Assembly: GCA_006176705.1 (NCBI GenBank)
Contig: QRFJ01000299.1
Span: 124,001-188,000 of the forward strand
DNA: 64,000 nt
Direction of reading: 5' to 3'
Origin: Cocos nucifera
Taxonomy: Eukaryota; Streptophyta; Magnoliopsida; Arecales; Arecaceae
Part shown: piece after piece, positions 1-11,203 of the stretch
Position numbering within the stretch: the first letter of the stretch is position 1
Layout of the letters: each line of letters starts with the position of its first letter
Made by a program: the position numbers and the translations under genes
The notes under the pieces: model-generated
What the model was told of the DNA's origin: nothing
The model's input: only the letters and a program-made list of their open reading frames with translations
Databases searched by the model: none

Positions 1-2149
1 ATTTTACTACTCTATGTATTCAGTACATGATACCTTGTGCGGGTAGCCAAACACCATAACTAACACACTGCTAAGGAGATCCTCTCATTACAATGTAGCC
101 ACATAGATCGTCTGGCCTCCACGGATAGTCCACATGAGGTCCTGATCCCGATCGACTCCTCTTGAGTGCTAGCTCGATGTTGGATGCTTTAATAGCTGAT
201 CTTGATTGAACACCTTTGATCTCCCTCCACATGCTCAACAGAGGTAGAGGAGAGGTAGAGAAGGCTCTTCAAAAAATTTTGTGAACTCATGACACTCGTA
301 GCTCACAGAATTCCTTCCCGAATGCTAGGCCAAAACCCTTGGGTAGCACTTAGAATACCCTATGTCTCTCTGAATTGTTTTACTCTTGGGAGTAATTTAG
401 ATTTTTTCTCTCATGCACCAGGGGCTCACGCACAAAATGGGTTTTTGACTTCTCAACTTTCACACACCCCAGAGAAAGGATGAATTTAATCTGCACCAAA
501 TAGTGTCAATAGCGCATAGAGGGATAAGATCAAGTGGTTACTTATTCGAATTCAAACATAATTTGAATTCAAATGGGCAACTGACCAAGGCTTATCCAAT
601 GGGGCGTGAGAAGGCTGGGCATGCACCCTTTTGTGCATGGAGAAATCTTCATGAGAAACTTTTTCTTGTAAAAAATTATGGGTATGGATAGGTGAGGTGG
701 CTTAGAGGGAAGACTAGTCAAACTAGTCTCAAAATTCTTATCCAATTAGATCAGGTCCAAACCAATTTGGCTAGGCCTAATTAGACCAAATTAAATCCAA
801 CTCATTTAGTCCTAATTAGACTCAATTAAATTTTAATTAAATCAAAAATTGATTAAGCCCAACCCCTGATCAAATCAGGAAATAAACCTTCTCGGGGGTT
901 AGGTTATCTCATAACCTAATCGGGTCAAACCCAACTGAATCTAATTCAACTAAACTTGAACCAAAATTCATTACTCAATCAAATTGAGTTAATTAGTAAT
1001 TAAATTACTAATTAAACCTCTCATAAATATTGAGTTCAAATTCAGTGGGTATTCGAGCAATAGAGTCCCATCGATATGAAACTCTTGATCGAAGAGTTCT
1101 AAACTAGTGGGACTCTTGATCCTAGTATCCCAAATGAGTGGAACTCATGATCATAAAGTCCTAGACCAGTAGGACTTAGAGTTCTAATATAGTAGGACTT
1201 TCAATCGAAGAGTCCCAATCGAGTGGGACTATTGACCACAGAGTCTTAGTCTAGTGGGACTCCTCACCGGCTATCAGATTAGGTAGGAACCTCTAATGTA
1301 TGTGATCCCGTAGATTCGAACATAAGCCAGTAGCACAAGAACCAATTTCTGTACGAATCGAAGTGACTATCTAGCAATAGTACCTAATGTCTGGATAGAT
1401 CAAATAGTCACAATCGCAACATTCAGAACTTATGCAAATATGGCTACTGCATAATTCATTCCTTTAACCTCTGTGTTTAGGATGACTCAGAGTTAAACTG
1501 CCAATCCTTAAAGATACATTTATATCGTCTCTCAATGCAATCAGTCATATGACTTCTCACTAGGACTATCCTAGCCAAAGCTTTGCTAAATTGAAATACA
1601 ATTGAACATAGCTCCTGAACTGGGAGTGATCAATTCCATCTTGATTCACACACCAACTCCTCAAGTACTTGACTATGCCTAGAAACTTTCCATCACTGAA
1701 TTAAAAATTCAGTTATTCCACCACCAAACCACAGTGAGTTGTTTGAAAGTCACTATGATGATCTCAGATCAGAGGGATACTTATATCCATATTCCATCGG
1801 AGTAGTTCTTTACAGTAGAAAAGCTCCGAAGTTGGTCACATTCAGTGTAGATGTACCCCTACATCTCACCTGCATGCCATACCAATGTCTCCACACTTCT
1901 TGGTTAAGAGGACAACCAATCCATATGGCACATAATGATCTACACTTGATAAATGTTATCATCCTTGGTAATAATATATTATTTGGTTGCAAACAATTTT
2001 AAGGACTAAATGATAAATCCTCCTTTATCAATTCTAAATAGTCCTAAGGACTTCACCACAACATAGGAGTTTATTAGAAGATCAAAAAATTTATAATGAA
2101 AATGCTAGAATAAATTTTATTCAATTTATAATTCATATATAAATACAAG
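1..2149 (-). repeat. Degraded family-C Copia LTR remnant
   Basis: No coding signal is visible. From about 1300 to 2100 the sequence follows, in the same order, the outer half of the family-C LTR at 27610-28420: the 'gatctcagatc' block, the 'tcaagtacttgact' block and the 'ggttaagaggacaacc' block all recur at diverged but clear similarity. Strand is inferred from that LTR, which belongs to a minus-strand element. The stretch 700-1060 is AT-rich and resembles 27220-27560 more loosely. The remnant stops abruptly at 2149, where the Tat1 LTR begins, so Tat1 probably inserted here. The short open frames inside (for example 1739-2002) are chance. Confidence 0.7.
1062..1269. repeat. 31-bp tandem array with internal palindrome
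   Basis: Seven units start at about 1062, 1093, 1124, 1155, 1178, 1209 and 1240. Spacing is 31 bp except one 23-bp unit. Each unit carries a diverged form of AGTCCCA then about 6 bases then TGGGACT, so each could fold into a short hairpin. The related LTR at 26032-28510 has no such array at the corresponding place, so this is a local expansion in this copy. Confidence 0.8.
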
Positions 2150-2904
2150 TGTTGGGGATAAACCCCACTCTTGCCGAACTTCGGACCGGCACTTGGTCGA
2201 GAAGGATTCTCAATCGTGGAAGAACTTCAACCGCGGCTTCGCTTGTCCCTGGGTTGACTGATCTTTAGTATGCCTGTCGACCTTTGGGACTGCTTAGATG
2301 AACTTCCTTCGAACTTCTCCACCAAACGAAATCCCTCTAGACTTCTCCATCAGACGAACTTCCTCCGACCTTCTCCATCAGTCGAATTTTCTTCGAACAA
2401 ACTCTCTCTAGATGAATTTCTCCATCAGTCGAACTTCCTCCGAATTCCTTCCAATCGTTCGAAGGGCTTCTCCCAGTCGAACCTTTCTCGCTTCTGATAG
2501 CGGTTCAGTCTGAACTTCAATAATTAAATCTCAATCGCCTGCATGTCATGATAATGGATGCATCACGATAATAGATACTACTCTCTGTAATAAATCCCAC
2601 GTGGCCTGAATGGTCCACTACTCAGCAGTTGCGGCTATCACCATCAGTTTGTTATAGACTCCATCTATAAAAGAGACCCTCTAAATACATTTTTCTCCAA
2701 GGCTCTCTCCCCCATCTCAAAACTCTGCTACTTTCTCTGCTGAGTATTTCATTTCTATTGGCCGAAAGAGCTGACTTGACCATCGAAGGGTCTTGCCGGA
2801 GTCACCCCTCCTCCCATTTGGACTTCTTTTGTAGGTCTCGATGGTGACCTTGGCTTCTCCACCTTCAACCAGTTTCGACATCAATCAGATTTTGCACTAA
2901 CAAA
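2150..2904 (+). repeat. Tat1 5' LTR
   Basis: It starts TGTTGGGGATAAACC and ends GCACTAACA, with TG...CA ends, 755 bp long. Its right end lies just before a primer-site-like motif. It contains pyrimidine-rich clusters (TTCTCCATCAGACGAACTT-like) at 2300-2450 repeated several times in diverged form, and a TATA-like 'tctataaaag' near 2663. The partner 3' LTR is absent from the window, so the ends are judged only from the motifs. Confidence 0.75.
2663..2674 (+). promoter_or_regulatory. Possible TATA box in Tat1 LTR
   Basis: The motif 'tctataaaagag' lies in the last third of the LTR, about 240 bp before the LTR end. This is where the U3/R boundary is expected in plant Gypsy LTRs. It is a motif match only. 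Confidence 0.45.
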
Positions 2905-2907
2905 ATT

Positions 2908-2924
2908 GGTGCTAGAGGAAGGAT
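2908..2924 (+). other. Tat1 primer binding site (putative)
   Basis: TTGGTGCTAGAGGAAGG lies three bases after the LTR end. Its position and TTGGYGCY-type start fit the primer site of plant Gypsy elements. The tRNA species cannot be assigned with certainty by eye. Confidence 0.6.
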
Positions 2925-3029
2925 CCTCTTTCTTTTGAGGGTCCTTTGTTCTTAAAGGAGTGCTCAGCGAAAGCATTTTCTTCTTCTTCTCCTCTTCAAA
3001 GCTTTTCTTTCTTGACTGATTTCTTGATA

Positions 3030-4640
3030 ATGCCTCCTAAGAAGGCCTCGACTAACAGTTAACCACCTCCATAGCCAGATCTCATCTAGATCTGCCCGCC
3101 CTTATCTCATCCCCAGCATCTCAAGCTCCACCGACAGCAATGGTGAATGTGGAGGAATTCAACTTGCTGGTCCAGTAGGTTAGAGACCTCATTGAAGCAG
3201 TATAGGCTATGCAGCAACAATGGCCTCCAACGCTTGCCCAGCCAGAGCGGGCTACACCAGAACCCCAGGATCCAGAATGGGGACAACCAACTTGGGTGAG
3301 TCGACCGGTGACTTCCAAAAAAGAAAAGCAAAGGGAAGGGAGCCCTTGCTCCGATCGTGATTCGACCTTTGGGGGGACCTTACCCCCATTTTGTCAGAAG
3401 ACTTTAGAAATCCATGATCATGAGGATCTCTTGGACCAAAAACTATAAGAAATGAACTGATGGATCGAAGAACTCCATCATGCTCCTCCCTCCTACATCA
3501 ATGACATCTGCACTGACCCTCCTTTCTTCCAACAAATCATGCAGGAATCAATCCTGCCAAACTTCAAGCTCCTACAGTTCAAGAGCTATGATGAGACTAT
3601 TGATCTGGTCGATCATTTGGAGGCCTTTCGGATAATGATGCTGCTCTATGGCGCATCCAACGCCATCCTATGCCGAGCTTTTTCCTTCTTCCTGAAGGGA
3701 GCAACCAAAAATTGATACTCAGCCCTTAAGTCAGATACTATCTTTTTCTTTGATCAAATGAGCCATCAATTTATGGCTAACTTCGTCAGCAACCGACGTC
3801 CCCAATGAGGCTCAAATTCCATCATCCATATCAATCAGAAGGAAGGGGAGTCCATTTGGGCCTATGTCAACTACTTCAATGCTGCTGTTCTGGAGGTCCA
3901 AAACTTAGACCAGTTTGTTGCAATGGCCATACTAAAGGATGGCCTCCAAAAGAATGGTCTGCTATTCTTTCTGAAGAAGAAGTACCCTAGAGATTTTGCT
4001 GATATGCTGGCCCAGACTGATGGTTACACCCAAATGGAAGAGGACTTTAAGGCGAAGGATGAAGAAGCCATGAGAGAGTAGCAGACGGATGATTCAAGTA
4101 AGCCCATAGTTGAAGAAAAGTCGAGTAAAGCTCGACCGTGCTCTAGAACTCCTTCCGAGTGTAGACAAGCCTGAACTCCTCGAGCTCGCTATTAGAGAAG
4201 CACTGATTAAAGGGCACGATGAAACTCTCTCCCTAGAAGATTCCACACCTATGCTCCCCTCAACACTCTGAAGACTCAAGTCCTGATGGAGATCAAGGAG
4301 CAGCTGCCGAGGTCGGAGAAGATGTGGTCTCATCTCGATAAGCAAAATCCTAACAATTACTGCCTCTACCATCGTGACCATGATCATGACATTGAGAAAT
4401 GCATCCAACTCCAAGATGAGATTGATGAGCTCATCAGGAGAGGCTGGCTTGATCGATTCCTATGACAATGGCTTGAAGTAAGGAAAGATCAGCCAAGGAT
4501 GCTACCCCAGCCTGAGCCATCAAGGAGAGAAGAGCAGCAAGGAGATCGGCCACCCCTCGGCATCATCAACACCATTTCTAGGGGACTTCGGTAGGGAGAT
4601 GCTAGCGGATCGATAGAGAAAGTGAAGAAGTGGAGGACTA
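3030..4640 (+). pseudogene. gag: Tat1 gag
   Basis: The first ATG at 3030 opens MPPKKAST, a usual start for Gag of this group, and a stop follows within about 11 codons. The capsid-like part can be read in pieces from about 3490 to 4080: FFQQIMQ, NFKLLQFKSYD, DHLEAFR, then a stop and frame changes, AYVNYFNAAVLEVQNLD and KYPRDFADML. The nucleocapsid-like part at about 4340-4460 reads YCLYHRDHDHDIEKC, a CxxH-type knuckle typical of these Gags, followed by QLQDEIDELIRRG. Several TAG/TGA codons and small indels interrupt it. The protein would package element RNA in virus-like particles. Confidence 0.8.
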
Positions 4641-4679
4641 AAGAACCAATAACTTTCATTGATGAAAATGCTTAAGAAG

Positions 4680-5160
4680 TTCAGTTCCCATATAATGATG
4701 CGATTGTAATCTCTCTAAACATTACTAATTATGATGTATGCCACGTTCTGATAGATAATGAAAGCTCTATCAATGTCTTATTTTATGATGCATTCTCTAA
4801 AATGTCTGACTTAATAACCACCTGGGACCTACGAGTTTTTTATTGATGGGTTTCACTGATGATGCTGTGCCAGTTGAGAGAATAATAACACTAATTGTGG
4901 TTGTAGGACAATACCCTCAATGGGCCAGAGCATAGGTCGACTTTTTGGTAGTAAAAGCTCCATCTGCTTATAATGCAATTCTCGATCGATCTAGTTTGAA
5001 TGCACTTCAGGCAGTAGTATCCACTTATTATCTAAAGATGAAGTTTCCAACAGGTCATGGAATTAGGAAGGTCAGAGGAGATCAAGCTCTGGTAAGGGTA
5101 CTTCTACTTCATTGCCTTGCAAAAAAGTGGCCAACCCGACCTTTGTCCAATTGACAGGCT
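4680..5160 (+). pseudogene. Tat1 aspartic protease
   Basis: After a stop at about 4672, the frame reads VQFPYNDAIVISLNI, then VLIDNESSINVLFYDAF. The family motif here is D-N/S/T-G-S-S, so the glycine after the catalytic Asp region is Glu (DNESS). That would be expected to disrupt the active-site loop. The C-terminal part 4945-5154 (AYNAILDRSSLNALQAVVST) is well preserved, including the YNAIL(D/G)R segment. A frameshift lies at about 4840. It sits between gag and RT as expected for Gypsy pol. Confidence 0.78.
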
Positions 5161-5169
5161 GGATGTTCG

Positions 5170-6660
5170 TGATGATCTTACTGAGGAGTGGGGTGAACCC
5201 ATGGAAGACCTGATAACTGTCTCTCTAGATGATGGGAACATAGAACATACGGTGCAGATCAGCTTTAGCTTGGACGGAGAAGTTTAGAAGCAGCTCATTG
5301 CCTTCTTATGGAAGAATGCCGACGCCTTTGCCTGGATTCCCACAAACATGCCAGGAATTGATGCTGAGGTCATGAAGCATCGGCTGGCTGTTGATCCCAA
5401 ATGCAGATTAGTGAAAGAAAAAGTTTGAAGCCATGCACCAAAAAGATAGAAAGTGATAGCAGAGGAAGTGGACAAACTCCTTAAAGCTGGGTTCATTCGA
5501 GAAGTCAACTATCCAAGTTGAGTCTCCAATATGGTCTTAGTCAAGAAGGCCAACGGTAAATAAAGAATGTGCATAGACTTCAAAAAGCTGAACAAGACCT
5601 ATTCGAAAGATAGTTATCCCCTATCCAGAATTGATCAATTGGTGCACGCAACTTCGGGCCATGAGCTTCTCACCTTCATGGATGCCTTCTCTAGCTATAA
5701 TCAAATCCAGATGGCATCGGAGGACGAGGAAAAAATTGCTTTTATTACTAATCATGGTCTTTATTATTATAGGGTTATGCCCTTTGGGCTCAAAAATGCA
5801 GGTGCAATATATCAGCGTCTGATCAATAAGATTTTAAGAGAGTAGATCGGCTGCAACATGGAGGTCTACATAGACGACATGCTTGTCAAGAGCCGAACTT
5901 CAATCAGCCATATAGCCGACCTTGAAGAGACCTTCAACGCTCTTCGAAGATATAAGATGAAGTTGAATTCGATCAAGTGCGCCTTCGGAGTAACCTCAGG
6001 AAAATTTTTGGGGTTCATGGTCTTGAGATGGAGAATCGAGGCCAATCCGGAGAAGATTCGAGCCATCCAGAAAATGACTACCCCAAAATCAATAAAAGAA
6101 GTTTAGTGCCTAATCGAAAAAGTGGCATCTTTGAATCATTTTGTCTTGAGGTCGGCTGAGTGGTGCATGCCTTTCTTCCAAGCTCTCAAACAATCAAAGA
6201 ACTTTTGCTAGACTACGGAATGCCAACAAGCATTTGAAGAGCTCAAAAGCTACCTCAGCTCACCTCCTCTGCTAGCTAAGCCCGAACTTAGAGAAGGATT
6301 ATTTCTATACTTGGTAGTCTCTCTATTAGCCCTCATGGTGGTTTTAGTCAAAGAAGAGGCAAAAATGCAGCGATCGGTCTACTATATAAGCTGAGTATTG
6401 AGGGATGCAGAGATCAAGTATACTAAATTAAAAATATTAACTTACGCTCTTCTGATTATAGCTAGGAGACTTTGGCCCTACTTTCATGGGCACACAATAA
6501 CACTTCTCATGGATCAGCCAATCAAGAAAGTTCTTCACCGAACAGACACCTCTGAGAGAATCGCAAAGTGGGCAATTGAGTTCACAAAGTTCGACATCAA
6601 CTATCAACCTTGATCGTCAATCAAAGCTCAGATACTGACCAATTTTATAGTAGAATGCAT
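5170..6660 (+). pseudogene. Tat1 reverse transcriptase and RNase H
   Basis: RT motifs in order: MCIDFKKLNKTYSKDSYPL (from 5567), FMDAFSSYNQI (about 5676), MPFGLKNAGAIYQ (about 5778) and the catalytic loop YIDDMLVKS (about 5867), with both Asp present. Stops occur at 5843-5845, 6104-6106 and further on. The connection and first RNase H domain follow (QAFEELKSYLSSPP at about 6230; EIKYTKLKILTYALL at about 6410; MDQPIKKVLHRTD at about 6510; WAIEFTKFDI at about 6570). The normal acidic residue after 'LYLVVS' is lost, consistent with decay. Confidence 0.88.
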
Positions 6661-6749
6661 GATCCCAGATGATGCCAACTTGAGCAAAATGAGGCCAACA
6701 TTCCATGGCTGCAACCAAGCTTCTCCGAAGAAAGAGCGGACCTTCCTAA

Positions 6750-7130
6750 AGGTTTTTAGGTCTTATATGTGGATGGATCTTCCAATACTTTCAGTGCAGG
6801 AGCTGGACTGATTTTGGTCAATTCAAAAGGGCTTATTACCAAGTATGCACTACGTTTTGAGTTTTCTACAATGAACAACGACATAGAATATGAAGCTTTG
6901 ATAGCAGAGCTGAAGATAGCAAAAGAACTAGAAGTAGATCGGCTCCGAGCTTATAGTGATTTGCAGTTGATAGTGGGATAGGTCAGCAGTGATTACGAGG
7001 CTCAGAAGAAAAATATGATAAAATACCTTAGGAAAGTGAAGAGCTTGACCCTAGCTTTCAACAGTTTCAATATCTAGCAGATCTTAAGGGCAAAAAATGC
7101 CAGAGCTGACCTTTTATCCAAATTGACCAC
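6750..7130 (+). pseudogene. Tat1 second RNase H (aRNH)
   Basis: The frame reads LYVDGSSN (about 6760), GAGLILVNSKG, IEYEALIAELKIAKEL (about 6885) and YSDLQLIVG (about 6952). The catalytic Asp-Glu-Asp set is present. A TAG replaces the Gln expected after IVG. The frame resumes with SSDYEAQ and continues to NARADLLSKL (about 7096). A second RNase H domain of this type between RNase H and integrase is known in Tat-lineage Gypsy elements and gives the lineage assignment. Confidence 0.85.
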
Positions 7131-7309
7131 ACTTGCCCCCAATGAACTTCCGAAGGAAGTATACTTTGAAGTACTGAAATGCCCAAGTTCGAAAGAGCTG
7201 CTGACTGCCATGCAGATTGATCATGAGTCCTACTGAATTGATCCATCGACTGCTTATCTCAGAGGTGAAACTCTCTCTTACGACCCAAAGAAAGCTCAAA
7301 AGTTGAGGA

Positions 7310-8220
7310 ACTAGGCCTTCCGATATATACTTTATGAAGATAAAGTATATAAGAGATCATATTCTTTGCTGCTTTTAAGATATCTTCGACCTTCCGAGGT
7401 CGATTTTGTATATGAAAAGTGCATGAAGAAATCTATGAAAACCATCTGGATGCTAGATCCCTATCTCACAAGCTGCTTCGGCAAGATTATTATTGGCCAA
7501 CTATGCATCATGATTGCATTGAATATATTAGAAAGTGTGACTGCTGTCAAAGAAATGTAAATATACAAAGACAGCCGACCTCTGAGCTTACCCCACTAAG
7601 CACCCCTTGGCTATTTGCACAATGAAGAATGGATATACTTGGTCCTATCCCGACGGTACCCGAACAATGAAAGTTTCGCTTAGTTGCGATCGACTACTTC
7701 ACCAAATGGGTCGAGGCCGAATCCCTAGCAAAGATTACTAAAGCCAAAGTGCAAGACTTTGTCTAAAAGCTGATTGTTTGTAGGTTTAATATCTCCCATA
7801 ACTTCACGTCAGTAGCTCATTTGCAAGCAAACGATGAAGTAAAAGTGACTAATAGAATCTTATTGCAAGGCATCAAGGCAAGGCTTGAAAGAGCAAGGAG
7901 GACTTAGGCGAACGAGCTTTATCCTATGCTATGGGCATAACTATCCAGAAGCTGCCGACTAAAGAAACGTTGTTTGCTTTAGCTTTCAGAATGGAAGTAG
8001 TCATCCTGATAGAGCTCAAGCTACCATCGGCACGAGTGGTAGCCTTCAACAAGCAATGCAATTCGTAGGATCTCAGAGCAAACCTCGATCTGCTGGAGGA
8101 AAAATGAGAAAAAGCCCAAGTTTGGATGGCTGCTTATAGATGAAGAGTGGCCCACTATTATAACTCCAAAGTCAAAGGCAAAATATTCAAATTAGGTGAC
8201 TTGGTACTTAAGCCGAGATG
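7310..8220 (+). pseudogene. Tat1 integrase, internally deleted
   Basis: The HHCC zinc domain is recognisable: HHDCIEYIRKCDCCQRN near 7505-7557, after a frameshift at about 7415. The core opens with DYFTKWVEAES (about 7690). It runs to about 7790 (LIVCRF) and then jumps to FTSVAHLQANDEVKVTNR (about 7803), so the segment holding the second catalytic Asp is missing. The C-terminal end reads KLGDLVLKP (about 8180-8205) and then merges into non-coding tandem repeat. Stops occur throughout. The enzyme cannot be active. Confidence 0.85.
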
Positions 8221-8900
8221 CAGGAAGAGGCCCTTTCAACGATCCTTTTGTGCCCCTATAGCCCTGTTAGGAATAAGAGGGGAACCTCATCCTAACATTG
8301 AGCTAAAGCGAAGGCCTTGGTTACTTAAAAGTTGAAATGCGGGAAGAGGCCCTTTCAATGGTCCTTTTGTGCCTCTATAGTCCTATTTGGAACAGGAGGG
8401 GAACCTCATCCTAAGATTGAGCTAAAGCGAAGACCTCGATTACTTAAGTCGAAATGTGGGAAAAGGCCCCTTTCAACGATCCTTTTGTGCTCCTATAGCC
8501 CTGTTAGGAATAGGAGGGGAACCTCATCCTAACATTGAGCTAAAGCAAAGACCTCGATTACTTAAGCCGTAATATGGGGAGAGGCCTCTTCAACGGCCCT
8601 TTTGTGCCTCGATAGTTTCTATTAGGAACAGGAGGAAAACCTTGTCCTAACATTGAGCTAAAGCAAGAGACCTCAGTTACTTAAGTCGGGATACGGAGAG
8701 AGGCCCCTTCGATAGCCCTTTTATGCTCTTATAGCCCTATTAGAAACAGGAGGAGAACCTCATCTTAACATTGAGCTAAAGCAAAAATCTCGGTTACTTA
8801 AGCCGGGATGTAGAGAGAGGCCCTTTCAATGGCCATTTTACATCTCTACAGCCTCTCCAGGAATAAGAGAAGAACCTCATCCTAGCAAGAGCAAAGAATG
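8215..8900 (+). repeat. 118-bp tandem repeat, about 6 copies, Tat1 3' region
   Basis: Units start near 8227, 8345, 8462, 8581, 8699 and 8817, with spacing of 117-119 bp. Each carries GAGGCCCyTTCAACG, CTTTTGTGC, GGAACCTCATCCTAACATTGAGCTAAAG and TTACTTAAG-like blocks; later units diverge more. The period is not a multiple of three, so apparent open frames at 8147-8335 and 8332-8532 are by-products. Tandem repeats in the 3' untranslated region are a known feature of Tat-lineage elements. Confidence 0.88.
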
Positions 8901-8932
8901 CCCCGATAACCTCATCCGAACATGGATAAAAA

Positions 8933-11189
8933 TGTTAGATATATGTGCCCTAGAAGCCAAAATTGGCTGACAACTGTAATACACTTCTAGGGGCAAAATT
9001 ATAATTTTGACTATAATCAATAAAATGGGTTATTTTTTATCACATATGTATATTTAGTGTCTGTGATACATCCTTTGAGTTAATGGTAATGATAATTCAT
9101 ATTTTCAAGAGTTAAAAATTTAAGACATGAATAATCATTATTAACTCATAAAATGCTTTCGACCATAGGATCATCATGAGGATGGTGATTGATCCGAAAG
9201 GTTGGTGTACAATCGCTTCTCTTTAGTAGATGAGTCTTGAGTCTACGATATGGAGACATCGGAGTGAGAGTATAGGTACTCGTTAGAGAATAAGGGTACT
9301 GAGCGTGACCACCTCGAGTAGTCATTAGGAAGTCTACCTTCTCGTCAATGACTGACTCGATGCTGCAGTGGTATGTCTGATTCTTTGATCTGAGGTGCAT
9401 CGGTAGTTCATCTTGAGGGTGTTATAGTTTGACTACACCATAACTCGGTCTCCTAGCCATATGAAACCCTGAGGTATATGCTGGCTATAGCATGTTCATT
9501 GTAGGAACTGGATTGCATCAAGATGAAATCTATCTACCTCGGTGGTAGAGGAGCAGCCCTATGATGATCATGAGAATCAAATCCAAAAGCCCATGGCCAT
9601 GGCAGAGTGAAATAATAGAAAGAGTTTTTATTTAGGTTTTTACATTGGACTTGAATTGAATGATTACATCATATGATAGAAACTAGGGTTTGACGAGTTC
9701 ACCTTAACACTAATCTGATCGGGGCTCAAGATAGAAGAACTTAATCACATAGGTAGCTGCACCAAGAGGTTCGCATTCAACTCTGATGGGTTGCCACCAT
9801 ATACTGCTAGGTGTCACTGGTGGATTTTGGGAGCAATTAGAATGATTTAGATGATCGATCATTCTAGCTGTTCGAATCAGAAGAGTTCTGATCCATCGAA
9901 AGAAGTTTCGATGATGTCGATGATAGAGATCATGACATATCCCGTTACCATATAGAAATGAATCTAACTAGATCACACAAATAAGGGTTTGAATCTGGTG
10001 ATCATCAATTGAACTAATCCAGTTCAATTGATCTGAATGAGATTCAATTAGGTTCAAAAAAATTATGCTAGCACTCGATTGAATCTAACGTTCTTCTTTT
10101 ACTATCATAAATAGTTGTCTTGACTGGACCAAAGGAGTTTGTGCTCGATTAGAGGCCTTCACCTGATCTAACTGGAGTTTGTCCAAGTCAGAAAAGGATT
10201 GTCTTATATTGTAAGACAATACCTGCCATTTTTGGTCACCTACCATTTCTCGTCCTTTGACTTTGGTCAAAAGTTGACTTTTTATTGACCATTGATACTT
10301 TGACTTCTGTCCACATATCATGCACCTATTGGAGAGCTGGTGGGGGTTTGTCCCTTTGCCAGAAGCTAGCAAGAAGGAGGGTGCATGCCAAGGGTGGCGT
10401 GTGCCCAAGTTTGAGGTGCCCAGGAGTCCCTGTTGTACAGGGACTCCATCTTCGTTTTGGATTCCGATTAGACTCCTCCTAAGAACCAACTTTGATTGAT
10501 CTTAGGCGCCATCTAAGGATGAATCCAAGGGACTCTATTTCCATAATCAGATTTAGATCTGATTTCACAAAGGATTGTGATTGGTTGGGATGAAGAGGAG
10601 TTGGATCATGCATAGTCTATAAATAAGACCTTGCGCCCAACCCAAAAGGTAACATAATTCCCACGCCCCAAGGCTGCCTCTCTCTTCCTTCTCTAGGTCA
10701 AGTCCATCATCCCCATCTCCTCTCCACGCCCAAAGTAGTTTGGGATCCAGTTGGTGCGATCCAGATGAGAGAAAGGCAATAGAAAGCTAGAAGGCTGTGC
10801 TGCTGCAAAGGACAACTGCTGATCTTCAAAAGCTATTTTGAAGATCCTCCAAATCAGATTTAGATCTAATTTTTGGAGACATGATAGAGAAGAAGAGGAT
10901 CTCTAGATCCAACCTAAGTAGATATCGGTAGAGGCCAGGCACTTGCATGGCTAGATCCAGAACCTTTCACTGCTTACAGGATCTTCAACGGATAATAGGA
11001 TTACCCTGCTTCAAGGTAAATTAAATTTAATTTAATTTATCTAAATTTTATTTTTATTATTAGAATAATAAGAATTAGATCTAAAATATTTTAGATCTAA
11101 TTTAGATCAAAGAATTTTTTTTTTAAATATATCTCTTGATTCGATTAGATCTGAACGAACCTGATCTAAAAAATCAGGATTTTCCTTCA
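8933..11189 (+). repeat. A-1 5' LTR
   Basis: It starts TGTTAGATATATGTGCC and ends GATTTTCCTTCA, 2257 bp, immediately before the primer site. The reverse complement of 30617-32894 (A-2 3' LTR) and of 56636-58914 (A-2 5' LTR) aligns end to end. It carries a promoter at 10617. Open frames on its minus strand (9146-9400, 10085-10489) are chance. Confidence 0.92.
10617..10626 (+). promoter_or_regulatory. TATA box of A-1 LTR
   Basis: TCTATAAATA lies in the last third of the LTR. The A-2 LTR has the equivalent TCTATAAAAA (reverse complement at 31187-31197), so the motif is kept within the family and probably marks the U3 end. Confidence 0.7.
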
Positions 11190-11191
11190 AA

Positions 11192-11203
11192 TGGTATCAG
11201 AGC
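11192..11203 (+). other. A-1 primer binding site, initiator-Met tRNA
   Basis: TGGTATCAGAGC lies two bases after the LTR end. It is the standard 12-base match to the 3' end of plant initiator methionine tRNA used by most Copia elements. Confidence 0.93.

Larger units (their letters stand above)
2150..8932 (+). mobile_element. Tat1: decayed Ty3/Gypsy element, Tat lineage
   Basis: The order is 5' LTR, primer site, gag, protease, reverse transcriptase, RNase H, a second RNase H, integrase, then a non-coding 3' region with tandem repeats. RT before integrase defines Ty3/Gypsy. A second, archaeal-type RNase H after the first is the hallmark of the Tat lineage (Ogre/Retand-like). No 3' LTR is seen: A-1 begins directly after the tandem repeats. 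The element has many in-frame stops and at least one integrase deletion, so it cannot be autonomous. Confidence 0.88.

Noticed and set aside
1062..1269. Evenly spaced short repeats that could suggest a CRISPR array
   Set aside because: Units are contiguous 31-bp tandem copies with no unique spacers, in a plant LTR with no cas genes.
4094..4414. Minus-strand frame of 106 codons
   Set aside because: It overlaps Tat1 gag/nucleocapsid on the plus strand and has no recognisable domain.
8147..8532. Open frames across the 118-bp repeats with similar translated products
   Set aside because: The period is not a multiple of three, the frames change between units and there is no start context; they are by-products of the repeat.
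10085..10489. Minus-strand frame of 134 codons inside the A-1 LTR
   Set aside because: It lies within U3 of the LTR, has no known domain, and no matching frame was noticed in the A-2 LTR copies.
11192..11203. tRNA gene at primer-site motifs
   Set aside because: Only the 12-base primer complement is present, with no cloverleaf around it.
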